This document shows, piece after piece, positions 31,307 through 37,799 of a stretch of DNA of 37,799 nt. Position 1 is the first letter of the stretch. Each line of letters begins with the position of its first letter. Under the pieces are notes generated by a model, which had not been told where the DNA came from, did no database searches, and was given only the letters and a program-made list of their open reading frames with translations. The position numbers and the translations under genes are program-made. This stretch comes from CAZEFK01 sp964511405 (lineage in GTDB: Bacteria; Pseudomonadota; Alphaproteobacteria; Elsterales; Elsteraceae): the NCBI GenBank assembly GCA_964511405.1, contig CAZEFK010000048.1, positions 1 to 37,799 of the forward strand. Direction: 5' to 3'.

Positions 31307-32089
31307 TCAGCGATGCACGAACATGGCACCGCGCCGATAGGGCCCGATGCCGACCAAGCGGCGGCCATGATCCCGGCACAGAGCTTGGGCGGCCTCGGCG
31401 AGCGCGGCCTGGTCCGTCTCGTCGCCGGCGATTTCGATCGTGATGCCCGCGCGGGTGACCCGGCAGCGCAGCACCGTTCCTGCCGGTGCCGCAGCGGCCA
31501 GGCGGGTTTCGACCAGGTCGATGAAGGCAAGGTCGGCCGGGTCGATGGGGATGCCGGTCTCGACCCGGCTGGCGAGGCAAGGCTGAGCCGGCAGCTCGGC
31601 GACGTCGTCCAACGCCAGCTGCCGGGCGAGCGCGCGTACCGCCGCCTTGTCCATGCCCGCTTCGACATAGGGATGAACCACGCTCCGCTCCGATGCCGCG
31701 GTCAGCCCCGGGCGGTAGTCGCCCAGGTCGTCGAGATTGGCGCCCGAGGCGATGGCATCGGGCGTCAGCGCGCGGATGCGGTCGTACAGATTGCTCTTGC
31801 AGAAGTAGCAGCGGTCGACGGGATTGTCCCGATAGCGCGGATCCTCGAACTCGCCGGCGCCGGTCACGGTCAAGCGCCAGCCGTCGCGCGCCGCGCGGGC
31901 GCGCACGCGCTCGGTCGCCGCCGGCGGGACGGCCGGCGACACGGCATGGATCATCTCGACCGCGTCCATGACCCCATCCGCCTGCAGCCGATGGGCGAAG
32001 GCGGCGAGCGTCATGCTGTCGACCCCGCCGCTCACGGCGATCGCCAGCCGCCGGTGGCCGGCCAGCCGCGTGGCGAGCGCGGCGCTCAT
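31307..32089 (-). CDS. larE: LarE, pyridinium biscarboxylate sulfurtransferase
   Basis: A 260-residue PP-loop ATPase that replaces carboxylate oxygen by sulfur in nickel-pincer cofactor synthesis. The PP-loop SGGVDS is at residues 20-25. Three Cys are placed as Cys94-x-x-Cys97 (CYFCKSN) and Cys171 (PCLASR). The Lactiplantibacillus enzyme sacrifices a single Cys at the last site, while other LarE proteins use three Cys to hold a [4Fe-4S] cluster; this pattern fits the cluster type. The ATG overlaps the larC stop (ATGA). It ends 2 bp before the proposed larB start. Confidence 0.93.
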   Translation of the reverse strand: MSAALATRLAGHRRLAIAVSGGVDSMTLAAFAHRLQADGVMDAVEMIHAVSPAVPPAATERVRARAARDGWRLTVTGAGEFEDPRYRDNPVDRCYFCKSNLYDRIRALTPDAIASGANLDDLGDYRPGLTAASERSVVHPYVEAGMDKAAVRALARQLALDDVAELPAQPCLASRVETGIPIDPADLAFIDLVETRLAAAAPAGTVLRCRVTRAGITIEIAGDETDQAALAEAAQALCRDHGRRLVGIGPYRRGAMFVHR

Positions 32090-33276
32090 GATCGGGATTC
32101 CTCTTCCGCGCGCCATTTCAGGCGCCGGCGCGCGTCCAGGGAGTCGCCGGACAGGTCGTCGCTTTCGGCCTTGGTGCTGGCGCCGCCAGCGCGCTGGACC
32201 GTCTTGATGCCGACGGGGACGCCGTCGGGCCTGGCCGTCGCCAGCCGGCGCGGCAGCACGAGGCGCCGCACGTCGGCCAGCCGAAGGCCGATGGTCGAGG
32301 TCTCGAGAAAGCAGCGGTCGGCGACGGCATCGGCGCGATCGGGGCGAACCAGCAGCCGGAACGACTGCATCACGCGGCCTTTCTTGCCCTGGACCTGCGC
32401 GATGGTCAGATCGACCACGCCGTCGACGGCGCGCAGCCGGTCGGCGGCGACGGCGATCTCCTCGCCGGTCATGTCGTCGATCTCGAAGGCGAGCTCCGTG
32501 ATCGCTTCTCGGGCCGGGACGCCAACCGCGCTTTCGAACACCAGCGCCCGCAGCACGTTCGGGATCCCCGGCAGGGTCCGGGTCCCGGCACCCGTGCCGA
32601 CCGAGGCAAGCCGGCCGGGGCGCGGGCCGCCGTCCCGCCCGACCAGATGGCGCAGGATCGCGGCTCCCGTCGGCGTGACCCGCTCGCCGCCGACGCCGTC
32701 GTCGTGCCACGCGAAACCGGTCAGCAGCGCGGCGGTCGCCGGGGCAGGGACGGGGAGCAGCCCATGCTGGGTCCGCACCATGCCGCCGCCGCGCGGCAAG
32801 GGCGAGACGGTCCACTCGGCACTCGGCAGCGCGGCTGCGATGCTGCCGGCGGCCACCACGTCGAGCAACGAGTCCCAGTCGGCGATCTCGTGGAAATGCA
32901 CGGCCTCGACCGGCACTTGATGGATCGCCGCCTCGACTTCGGCGATCAGGGTCAGGATGGCTTCAGCCCGCCCGGCCGTGCCGTCGCTCAGGCGCGCCGC
33001 CCGGATCCGCGCGACCATGTCGAGGAAGCCACCGGAGCCGTGATGATGATCATCGTGAGGCGGCGCCCCGACCAATCCGAACCGCAGGCCGCGCAGGCCG
33101 CCGTTTCTGGTCTCGCTCAGCTGCCCCTCGCAGCCGTCCGGCAAGACGGCCCGGCTATCCGCCAGCACCCGGCTCTGCAGGCTGGAGAAAGCGTCCAGCA
33201 GGGCGGCGACGAACATGTCCCCCGCAATGCCGCCGACAGCGTCGAGATGAACGCCCGTCACGTCAGATCCGGTCAT
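32086..33276 (-). CDS. larC: LarC, nickel-insertion protein (cyclometallase)
   Basis: A 396-residue LarC (former DUF111), a CTP-dependent enzyme that inserts nickel into the pincer cofactor. The N-terminus is HLDAVGGIAGDMFVAALLDA. A His/Asp-rich loop (PPHDDHHHGSGG, about residue 72) is a likely nickel site. AVHFHEIADWDSLLDVVAAG and PTGAAIL follow, with a C-terminal domain from about residue 260. In Lactiplantibacillus full LarC needs a programmed frameshift; here it is one uninterrupted frame. It starts 6 bp after larA and overlaps larE by 4 bases. Confidence 0.95.
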   Translation of the reverse strand: MTGSDVTGVHLDAVGGIAGDMFVAALLDAFSSLQSRVLADSRAVLPDGCEGQLSETRNGGLRGLRFGLVGAPPHDDHHHGSGGFLDMVARIRAARLSDGTAGRAEAILTLIAEVEAAIHQVPVEAVHFHEIADWDSLLDVVAAGSIAAALPSAEWTVSPLPRGGGMVRTQHGLLPVPAPATAALLTGFAWHDDGVGGERVTPTGAAILRHLVGRDGGPRPGRLASVGTGAGTRTLPGIPNVLRALVFESAVGVPAREAITELAFEIDDMTGEEIAVAADRLRAVDGVVDLTIAQVQGKKGRVMQSFRLLVRPDRADAVADRCFLETSTIGLRLADVRRLVLPRRLATARPDGVPVGIKTVQRAGGASTKAESDDLSGDSLDARRRLKWRAEEESRS

Positions 33277-33282
33277 GGGGCG

Positions 33283-34578
33283 TCAGGCGCCTTGATGGAC
33301 CGGCACGACATAAGGCCCTTCCGGGATGATCGCGACGGCGGGGTCGCCAGAGCGGGCGACGCTGGCGGCAATGGCGGCATCGACCGAGTCCACGATCTCC
33401 ACGCCGGTGATGCGCCGTTCTTCGGCATCAAGCCCTTCAGTGTAGAGCTGGATCCGGCCGACGCGCATGGGCTTCAGCTGCATCTCGGTCTGCCATTCGT
33501 CGACTTCGGCCAGCGACTTGGCCGTCAGAGTCGCGAGGAAGCGCTCGGCGCCGAGCTCCACCAGCCGGGTCTGCGCTTCGCGGAACTCGGGCGAGCCGAA
33601 GCCTTCGGAGCAGCGCGAGGCGATGATCAGCGTGCCACCCGGCTCCAGGATGTCGATCGGCGTCACCATGCCCTTGACCGTCTGGTAGTAGGTCTTGTCG
33701 AGCGGGTAGCCGGCCGAGGAGGTGACGACCGTCTTGAACCGCCGGCCAACCTTGATGCGCGTCGCGTCCTGGATGAAAGCGACGGCGGCCAGATGGCTGG
33801 CGATGATCTCGCCGAAGGTCGCGTGAACCAGGTCCCGGTCTTCGTCGATCACCGTGTTGAGCGCATAGATCTCGCCGACCATGCGGACGATCTCGAGCTG
33901 CTCTTCGTGCAGCGGGTTGCCGACCAGGTTGCACTGGACCGCCAGCGGATCTTCCATGAAGCGCGCCGAATGGAACGTGCGGATGGTCGCATGGCCGGCG
34001 ACGCCGGGCGCCACCACCTTGCGGCCGCCCGACCAGCCGGCCATGAAATGCGGCTCGACGAGGCCAGTGGCGATCCGCAGATCGGCGTCCATCAGGATCC
34101 GGTTGAGGCTGACCGGCGTGCCGCGCGTCCGGGTCGCGCCCAGGTCGACATGGTCGTGGGTGTCGCGGGCGTAGTGGTTGACCACCCGGACGTTGTCCAT
34201 CACCCAGGGGTCACCCACCACTTCCGCCAGCTCGTCCCCGAGGTTCGGGCGATGCAGGCCGGTGGCCACCAGGATGGTGATCCGGTCGAGCGGGATGCCG
34301 CCCTGGACCATGGTCTCGACCATGGGCCGCAGGAACAACCGGTTCGGCACCGGCCGGGTGATGTCGCAGATCAGGATGCAGGCGCTGCGGCGCCCATGCA
34401 CCAGATCGCACAAGGGCGCGGAGCCGACCGGGTGGTCGAAGGCCTGGCGGATCGCCGCCGCCCCGTCGGGCAGCTTCGACAGGACGGCCTTGCGGATGAC
34501 CGTGGGTTCGGCCCCCGCGGGCAGGGTGAGGGGAAGGGCTCCGCGACCGTACGCCAACTCGATGCCGTGCCCTGCCAT
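33283..34578 (-). CDS. larA: LarA-family nickel-pincer racemase/epimerase
   Basis: A 431-residue LarA-family enzyme using the nickel-pincer nucleotide for alpha-hydroxyacid racemisation or epimerisation. Residues matching the characterised lactate racemase are visible: His109 (ATGLHRP, base), His177 (VEPHFMAG, base and nickel ligand region), Lys187 (GGRK, covalent cofactor link) and His203 (nickel ligand). The spacing His177-Lys187-His203 is the same as His174-Lys184-His200 in the Lactiplantibacillus protein. LarA homologs act on lactate, malate and other hydroxyacids, so the substrate is open. A promoter candidate lies about 45-75 bp upstream. It is first in the operon with larC, larE and larB. 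Confidence 0.93.
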   Translation of the reverse strand: MAGHGIELAYGRGALPLTLPAGAEPTVIRKAVLSKLPDGAAAIRQAFDHPVGSAPLCDLVHGRRSACILICDITRPVPNRLFLRPMVETMVQGGIPLDRITILVATGLHRPNLGDELAEVVGDPWVMDNVRVVNHYARDTHDHVDLGATRTRGTPVSLNRILMDADLRIATGLVEPHFMAGWSGGRKVVAPGVAGHATIRTFHSARFMEDPLAVQCNLVGNPLHEEQLEIVRMVGEIYALNTVIDEDRDLVHATFGEIIASHLAAVAFIQDATRIKVGRRFKTVVTSSAGYPLDKTYYQTVKGMVTPIDILEPGGTLIIASRCSEGFGSPEFREAQTRLVELGAERFLATLTAKSLAEVDEWQTEMQLKPMRVGRIQLYTEGLDAEERRITGVEIVDSVDAAIAASVARSGDPAVAIIPEGPYVVPVHQGA

Positions 34579-34623
34579 GCGCCCCGCCTCGCCAAGTCTG
34601 CCGCCGCATCGGCTCGCGCCATG

Positions 34624-34652
34624 ACTATTGAGCCGCGGCTTGCCGGTGACAA
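34624..34652 (-). promoter_or_regulatory. Sigma-70-like promoter of the lar operon
   Basis: On the minus strand: TTGTCA (34652-34647), 17 nt, AATAGT (34629-34624). The -35 matches five of six and the -10 four of six positions. The start would be near 34617, about 38 nt before the larA ATG, which is preceded by GGCGAGGCGGGG. Confidence 0.45.
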
Positions 34653-34704
34653 GCTGCGACCCCGCGGCGCTAATCTAGCAGATCGCTGCGATCAGGCGCT
34701 CGGT

Positions 34705-35718
34705 TCAGACCTGCCGCTGCTCGCGCAGTCCGAACGACAGATAGTGGACCACCGGGTTGATCCCGGCGGCCTTCACGTCGGGATTGTCGGCCAGGTATTT
34801 CACGGCATCGAAGGCGGCCGAGGGTTCGCGGCCCTCGCGCCAGCCGAAGGCGGCATAGTGCATCAACGGATCGATGCCGGCCGCCCGGACGTCGGGATTG
34901 TTCGCCAGATAGTACTGCGTGTTGAACAGGCTGTCGGGATTGCGGCCCTCGCGCCAGCCGAAGGCGGCATAGTGCGCGGCCGGATCGACCCCGGCGGCGG
35001 CGATGTCGGGATTGTTCGCCAGGTAGTAGCTGCGGTCGAAGCCGGTGGCGTCGGGCGCGCCTTGGCCGATCAGGTCCTTGTTCTTCAGCTCCCAACTCTG
35101 GATCTGCGCGACCGAGGCGGCGGTCAGGCGAGCGGCGAAGGCCGTGGTCGCCACCACGCCGACCACCGAGGCCCCACCGGTGGTGCCTTGCGTCCACACC
35201 GGCCCGCCGCTGGCGCCGGGGCTGGCGGTGACCGTGCCATAGTTCAGCGTGGCGAACAGCGGGTCGGGCGTCACCGTGCCGGTCTGGGTCACCTCGACCC
35301 CGACACCGCTGCTGGCCGGATAGCCGGTCACGTTGACGGTGCCGCCGGTGAAATCGGGCTGCAGCGCCATGGTCCCGGACTGGCTGCCGACCGGTTTCGA
35401 CAGCCCGATCACTGCCAGGTCGTTCTGGCCGCTGGTCGCGTCCTCGACGCCGCCATGGTCGCTGATGGTGTTGTATTCGAAGCGTCCGGCGCGCATCGAC
35501 GGCCCGTAGGGCTGGTCGGTGCCCTGCTGGGCCACGGTGACGTCGACCTCGTCGGCGGCGCCGGTGTCGGCGCCGTAGACCAGATGGGCGGCGGTCAGGA
35601 CGTCGTTGGCGTCGATCATCACGCCCGAGCCGCTGAACCAGCCGGCGCTCCCGAAATGCGACGTCACATAGACCAGGGTCGTGTACGGATAGGTCCGGTT
35701 CGGGGCGTTGGTCAGCAT
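34705..35718 (-). CDS. Trypsin-like serine protease with three C-terminal repeats
   Basis: About 337 residues. The S1-type protease domain (1-210) has the triad His45 (LTAAHLVYG), Asp100 (QNDLAVIGL) and Ser170 (SPGASGGPVW). From about residue 228 three repeats of about 40 residues follow, each of the form F-D/N-x-x-Y-LA-NNPD-x-x-AAG-x-(D/N)P-x-x-HY-x-x-FG-REGR. Such repeats appear at the C-termini of secreted RTX-like proteins in alphaproteobacteria. No classical signal peptide is seen, so type I secretion through the C-terminus is possible. The ATG at 35718 (MLTNAPNRTYPYTT) resembles family N-termini; an ATG at 35808 is possible. It is divergent from the glutathione S-transferase gene. Confidence 0.82.
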   Translation of the reverse strand: MLTNAPNRTYPYTTLVYVTSHFGSAGWFSGSGVMIDANDVLTAAHLVYGADTGAADEVDVTVAQQGTDQPYGPSMRAGRFEYNTISDHGGVEDATSGQNDLAVIGLSKPVGSQSGTMALQPDFTGGTVNVTGYPASSGVGVEVTQTGTVTPDPLFATLNYGTVTASPGASGGPVWTQGTTGGASVVGVVATTAFAARLTAASVAQIQSWELKNKDLIGQGAPDATGFDRSYYLANNPDIAAAGVDPAAHYAAFGWREGRNPDSLFNTQYYLANNPDVRAAGIDPLMHYAAFGWREGREPSAAFDAVKYLADNPDVKAAGINPVVHYLSFGLREQRQV

Positions 35719-35830
35719 GGGGCCGGCAAGGCTGCGGTCGTTTTGGTCCGCTCGGCGGGTTGCGTCTGTGATCAGTAGATGGTCGTATCGTCCCCGCCCA
35801 GAGGCCATGGGCGCGCAGGGGGAGCGACCA

Positions 35831-36463
35831 ATGTACACGCTGTGCGGCAATGCCGGGACCGGTTCGGCCGTGGTCGAGGCGGCGCTGGAGCTCACCGGCC
35901 TGCCCTACCGGGTCGAGGATTTCGCGATTTACGACCCGGCGCGCGGCGACGCCGAGCGGGCCCGCCTGCGCGCCGTCAACCCGCTCGTCCAGCTGCCGGC
36001 GCTGATCCTGCCCGACGGCTGGATCATGACCGAGAGCGCGGCCATGATCCTGCACTTCGCCGACCGGGCGCCCGAAGCCGGGCTGGCGCCGCCCGCGGAC
36101 GCGCCCGAGCGGCCGGCGTTCCTGCGCTGGCTGGCCTTCATCGCCTGCTCGATCTATCCGACGTTCACCTTCGCCGACAACCCGGCGCGCTGGGTCGCCG
36201 ACGCCGAGGGCCAGGCCGAGTTCACGCGCCGCGTCCTGGACTATCGCCAGTCCTTGTGGCGGCAGGTCGAGGACGCCATCGCCCCCGATCCCTGGGTCCT
36301 GGGCCGGCGGATGTCGGCGCTCGACCTCTATGTCGGCGCCATGGTCCACTGGCGGCCGCGGGCCGCCTGGTTCGCCGCTCATTGCCCGAAGCTGTCGGCG
36401 GTGGCCGCGGGGGTCACGGCGCAGCCCAAGCTACTCACCGTCTGGTCGCGGAATTTTCCCTGA
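35831..36463 (+). CDS. Glutathione S-transferase family protein
   Basis: A 210-residue GST. The N-terminal thioredoxin-like domain (about 1-80) has MYTLCGNAGTGSAVVEAALE, NPLVQLPALILPDG (cis-Pro) and the glutathione-binding TESAAMI. The C-terminal helical domain contains MSALDLYVGAM with the N-capping Asp. It is cytosolic, and its substrate is unknown. GGGGGAGCGACC precedes the ATG. Its last 29 bases overlap the 3' end of the convergent TPR/glycosyltransferase gene. Confidence 0.9.
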   Translation: MYTLCGNAGTGSAVVEAALELTGLPYRVEDFAIYDPARGDAERARLRAVNPLVQLPALILPDGWIMTESAAMILHFADRAPEAGLAPPADAPERPAFLRWLAFIACSIYPTFTFADNPARWVADAEGQAEFTRRVLDYRQSLWRQVEDAIAPDPWVLGRRMSALDLYVGAMVHWRPRAAWFAAHCPKLSAVAAGVTAQPKLLTVWSRNFP

Positions 36464-37784
36464 GCGCGGCCGTCACCGCGTCGACCACGCCGGTCCAGTC
36501 GCCCGGACGGCGTTGCCGGAACAGGCGCAGCGTCGGGTACCACGGGCTGTCGTCGCGGTCGCGCAGCCAGCGCCAGCAGCCGTCGAAGCGCGACATCACC
36601 CACACCGGTTTGCCCAGGGCGCCGGCCAGGTGGACCACGGCGGTGTCGACCGCGATCACCAGGTCCAACCCGTCGATCAGCGCCGCGGTTTCGGCGAAGT
36701 CGGTGAGGCTTTCGGTAAGGTCGAGGATGCGCGGCTGGTCGCGCGCCTCGGCCGCCGGCGTCCCGGTCTGGAGCGAAACGAAGTCGATGTCCGGGACCGC
36801 CAGCAGCGATGCCAGCGCCGTGAGCGGCACCGAGCGCTCGGCGTTCATGTCCAGGGTCTCGGCGCTGGCACGCTCGGGCCGGCCGGCCCAGGCGAGACCG
36901 ACCCGCAGCCGCGCCCCGCGCGGCCCGAGGGCGCCGTCCAGGCGCTCGCGCCAGCTTGCCGCCAGCCCCGGATCGCTGCGCAGATAGGGATTGTCCGCCG
37001 GAATCGTCGCCAGCTCGGTGCCGAAGACCCGCGGCAGGCTCAGGAGCGGGCAGCACAGCTCGAACGAAATGCCGGCCGCGTCGTCGGCGACCACGCGGCC
37101 GAGGCCCGGCTGGGCCTGCAGCAGCCGGACCAGCGGCTTCTGAACGGCCAGCACGGCCTCTCGCACCAACGGCGCCACCATCGGGGCGTAGCGCGCGAAC
37201 TGCAGGGTGTCGCCGAACCCCTGCTCGGCCAGCAGCAGCACGGTCTTGTCCGGTACAGGCGCGCCGGTCCAGCGCGGCCAGGCCTGGATCGGGTGGCCGG
37301 CCCACTGGGGCAGCCGCCACCGCCACTCATAACCCTCCCAACCGCGCGCGAACTCACCCCGGGCCAGCCAGATCAGCGAGCGGTTGAAGTGGCCCGCGGC
37401 ATAGTCGGCGTCGAGCGCGACGGCGCGCTCGAAGCAGGCCAGGGCCTCGTCCAGCCGGCCCTGCTGCCGGTAGGCAAGGCCCAGATTGTTGCGGTTGCCG
37501 GCGTGGCCCGGCTCCAGCTCCAGCCCGCGGCGCAGCGCCGCTTCGGCCTCGTCCCAGCGGCCGAGCTGCTGCAGCGCGCAGCCGCGGTCGCTGTGCAGCC
37601 GGCCGTCGTCGGGTGCGATGGCCACCGCTTGGTCGAACAGCGGCAGGGCTTCCGCGAAGGCGCCGGCGAAGAACAGCGCGCGCGCCTGGAAGGCGGCGGC
37701 GCCCGGCCAGCCCAGGAGGCCGGCGCGGCCGGCCGCTTCGGCGGCGGTCCGCCAGCGGCGCGCCCGGCCCAGGGCTTGGGCCAT
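36435..37784 (-). CDS. TPR-repeat glycosyltransferase-like protein, paralog 3 (start possibly outside the window)
   Basis: At least 449 residues. TPR repeats fill about residues 1-150 (for example LPLFDQAVAIAPDDGRLHSD and ALRRGLELEPGHAGNRNNLG). The GT9/GT41-like domain has LAEQGFGDTLQFARYAP, VDTAVVHLAGALGKPVWVM and DSPWYPTLRLFRQRRPGDW. It is clearly the closest relative of the 10524-11912 gene. The ATG at 37784 is only 15 bp from the window edge and the frame stays open upstream, so the true start may be outside. The role is presumably surface glycan or protein glycosylation. Confidence 0.82.
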   Translation of the reverse strand: MAQALGRARRWRTAAEAAGRAGLLGWPGAAAFQARALFFAGAFAEALPLFDQAVAIAPDDGRLHSDRGCALQQLGRWDEAEAALRRGLELEPGHAGNRNNLGLAYRQQGRLDEALACFERAVALDADYAAGHFNRSLIWLARGEFARGWEGYEWRWRLPQWAGHPIQAWPRWTGAPVPDKTVLLLAEQGFGDTLQFARYAPMVAPLVREAVLAVQKPLVRLLQAQPGLGRVVADDAAGISFELCCPLLSLPRVFGTELATIPADNPYLRSDPGLAASWRERLDGALGPRGARLRVGLAWAGRPERASAETLDMNAERSVPLTALASLLAVPDIDFVSLQTGTPAAEARDQPRILDLTESLTDFAETAALIDGLDLVIAVDTAVVHLAGALGKPVWVMSRFDGCWRWLRDRDDSPWYPTLRLFRQRRPGDWTGVVDAVTAALRENSATRR

Positions 37785-37799
37785 GGCGACGCAGTCCGT

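Overview
The window is a very GC-rich (about 70%), densely coded stretch of a bacterial chromosome. The best guess is an alphaproteobacterium, Rhodospirillales-like. This rests on the glycerate 2-kinase/pyruvate kinase pair, the rhodanese-ChrB protein, many 4-base ATGA/GTGA gene overlaps and protein-level resemblance; no 16S rRNA is present. A run of ten N at 26228-26237 shows it is a draft scaffold.

Left part (1-7.4 kb): a leftward three-gene cobalt-type nitrile hydratase-like enzyme, with alpha intact and beta split into two genes, is divergent from urease accessory genes ureE-ureF-ureG, with no urease structural genes in view. Then follow glycerate 2-kinase, pyruvate kinase, a 63-residue protein and an AGE-family sugar epimerase. 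From 7.4 to 12.6 kb there is a long inverted repeat, a PEP-CTERM protein behind a good sigma-54 promoter match, a degenerate D-erythronate-dehydrogenase-like protein, two TPR/glycosyltransferase paralogs and a small membrane protein. From 12.6 to 16.1 kb come a macrodomain protein, a 64-residue protein and the tetronate pathway genes otnI (leftward) and otnK-otnC.

The most interesting region is 16.1-18.5 kb. Four tandem RNA units of about 106-131 nt precede a Ro60/TROVE protein gene. Each unit carries a T-arm half followed directly by a D-arm half, joined through a closed acceptor-like hairpin, so it is a circularly permuted tRNA mimic. Two long helices flank it and keep pairing across the copies through compensatory changes. 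I read them as bacterial Y RNAs (YrlA type) partnered with Ro60. The ro60 ribosome-binding site sits in a hairpin that competes with the folding of the last unit. The ro60 gene carries a one-base frameshift in its von Willebrand domain.

Right part (18.5-37.8 kb): an OmpR/EnvZ-type two-component pair; an ECF sigma factor with a 24-codon upstream ORF, a rhodanese-ChrB protein and a receiver-like protein lacking its phosphoacceptor Asp; a large Fe-S flavoprotein interrupted by the assembly gap; a DsbA-like protein; a class A beta-lactamase divergent from an AmpR-like LysR regulator; a caspase-like protein; a complete leftward lar operon (larA-larC-larE-larB) for nickel-pincer cofactor synthesis; a trypsin-like protease with C-terminal repeats; a glutathione S-transferase; and a third TPR/glycosyltransferase paralog at the right edge.
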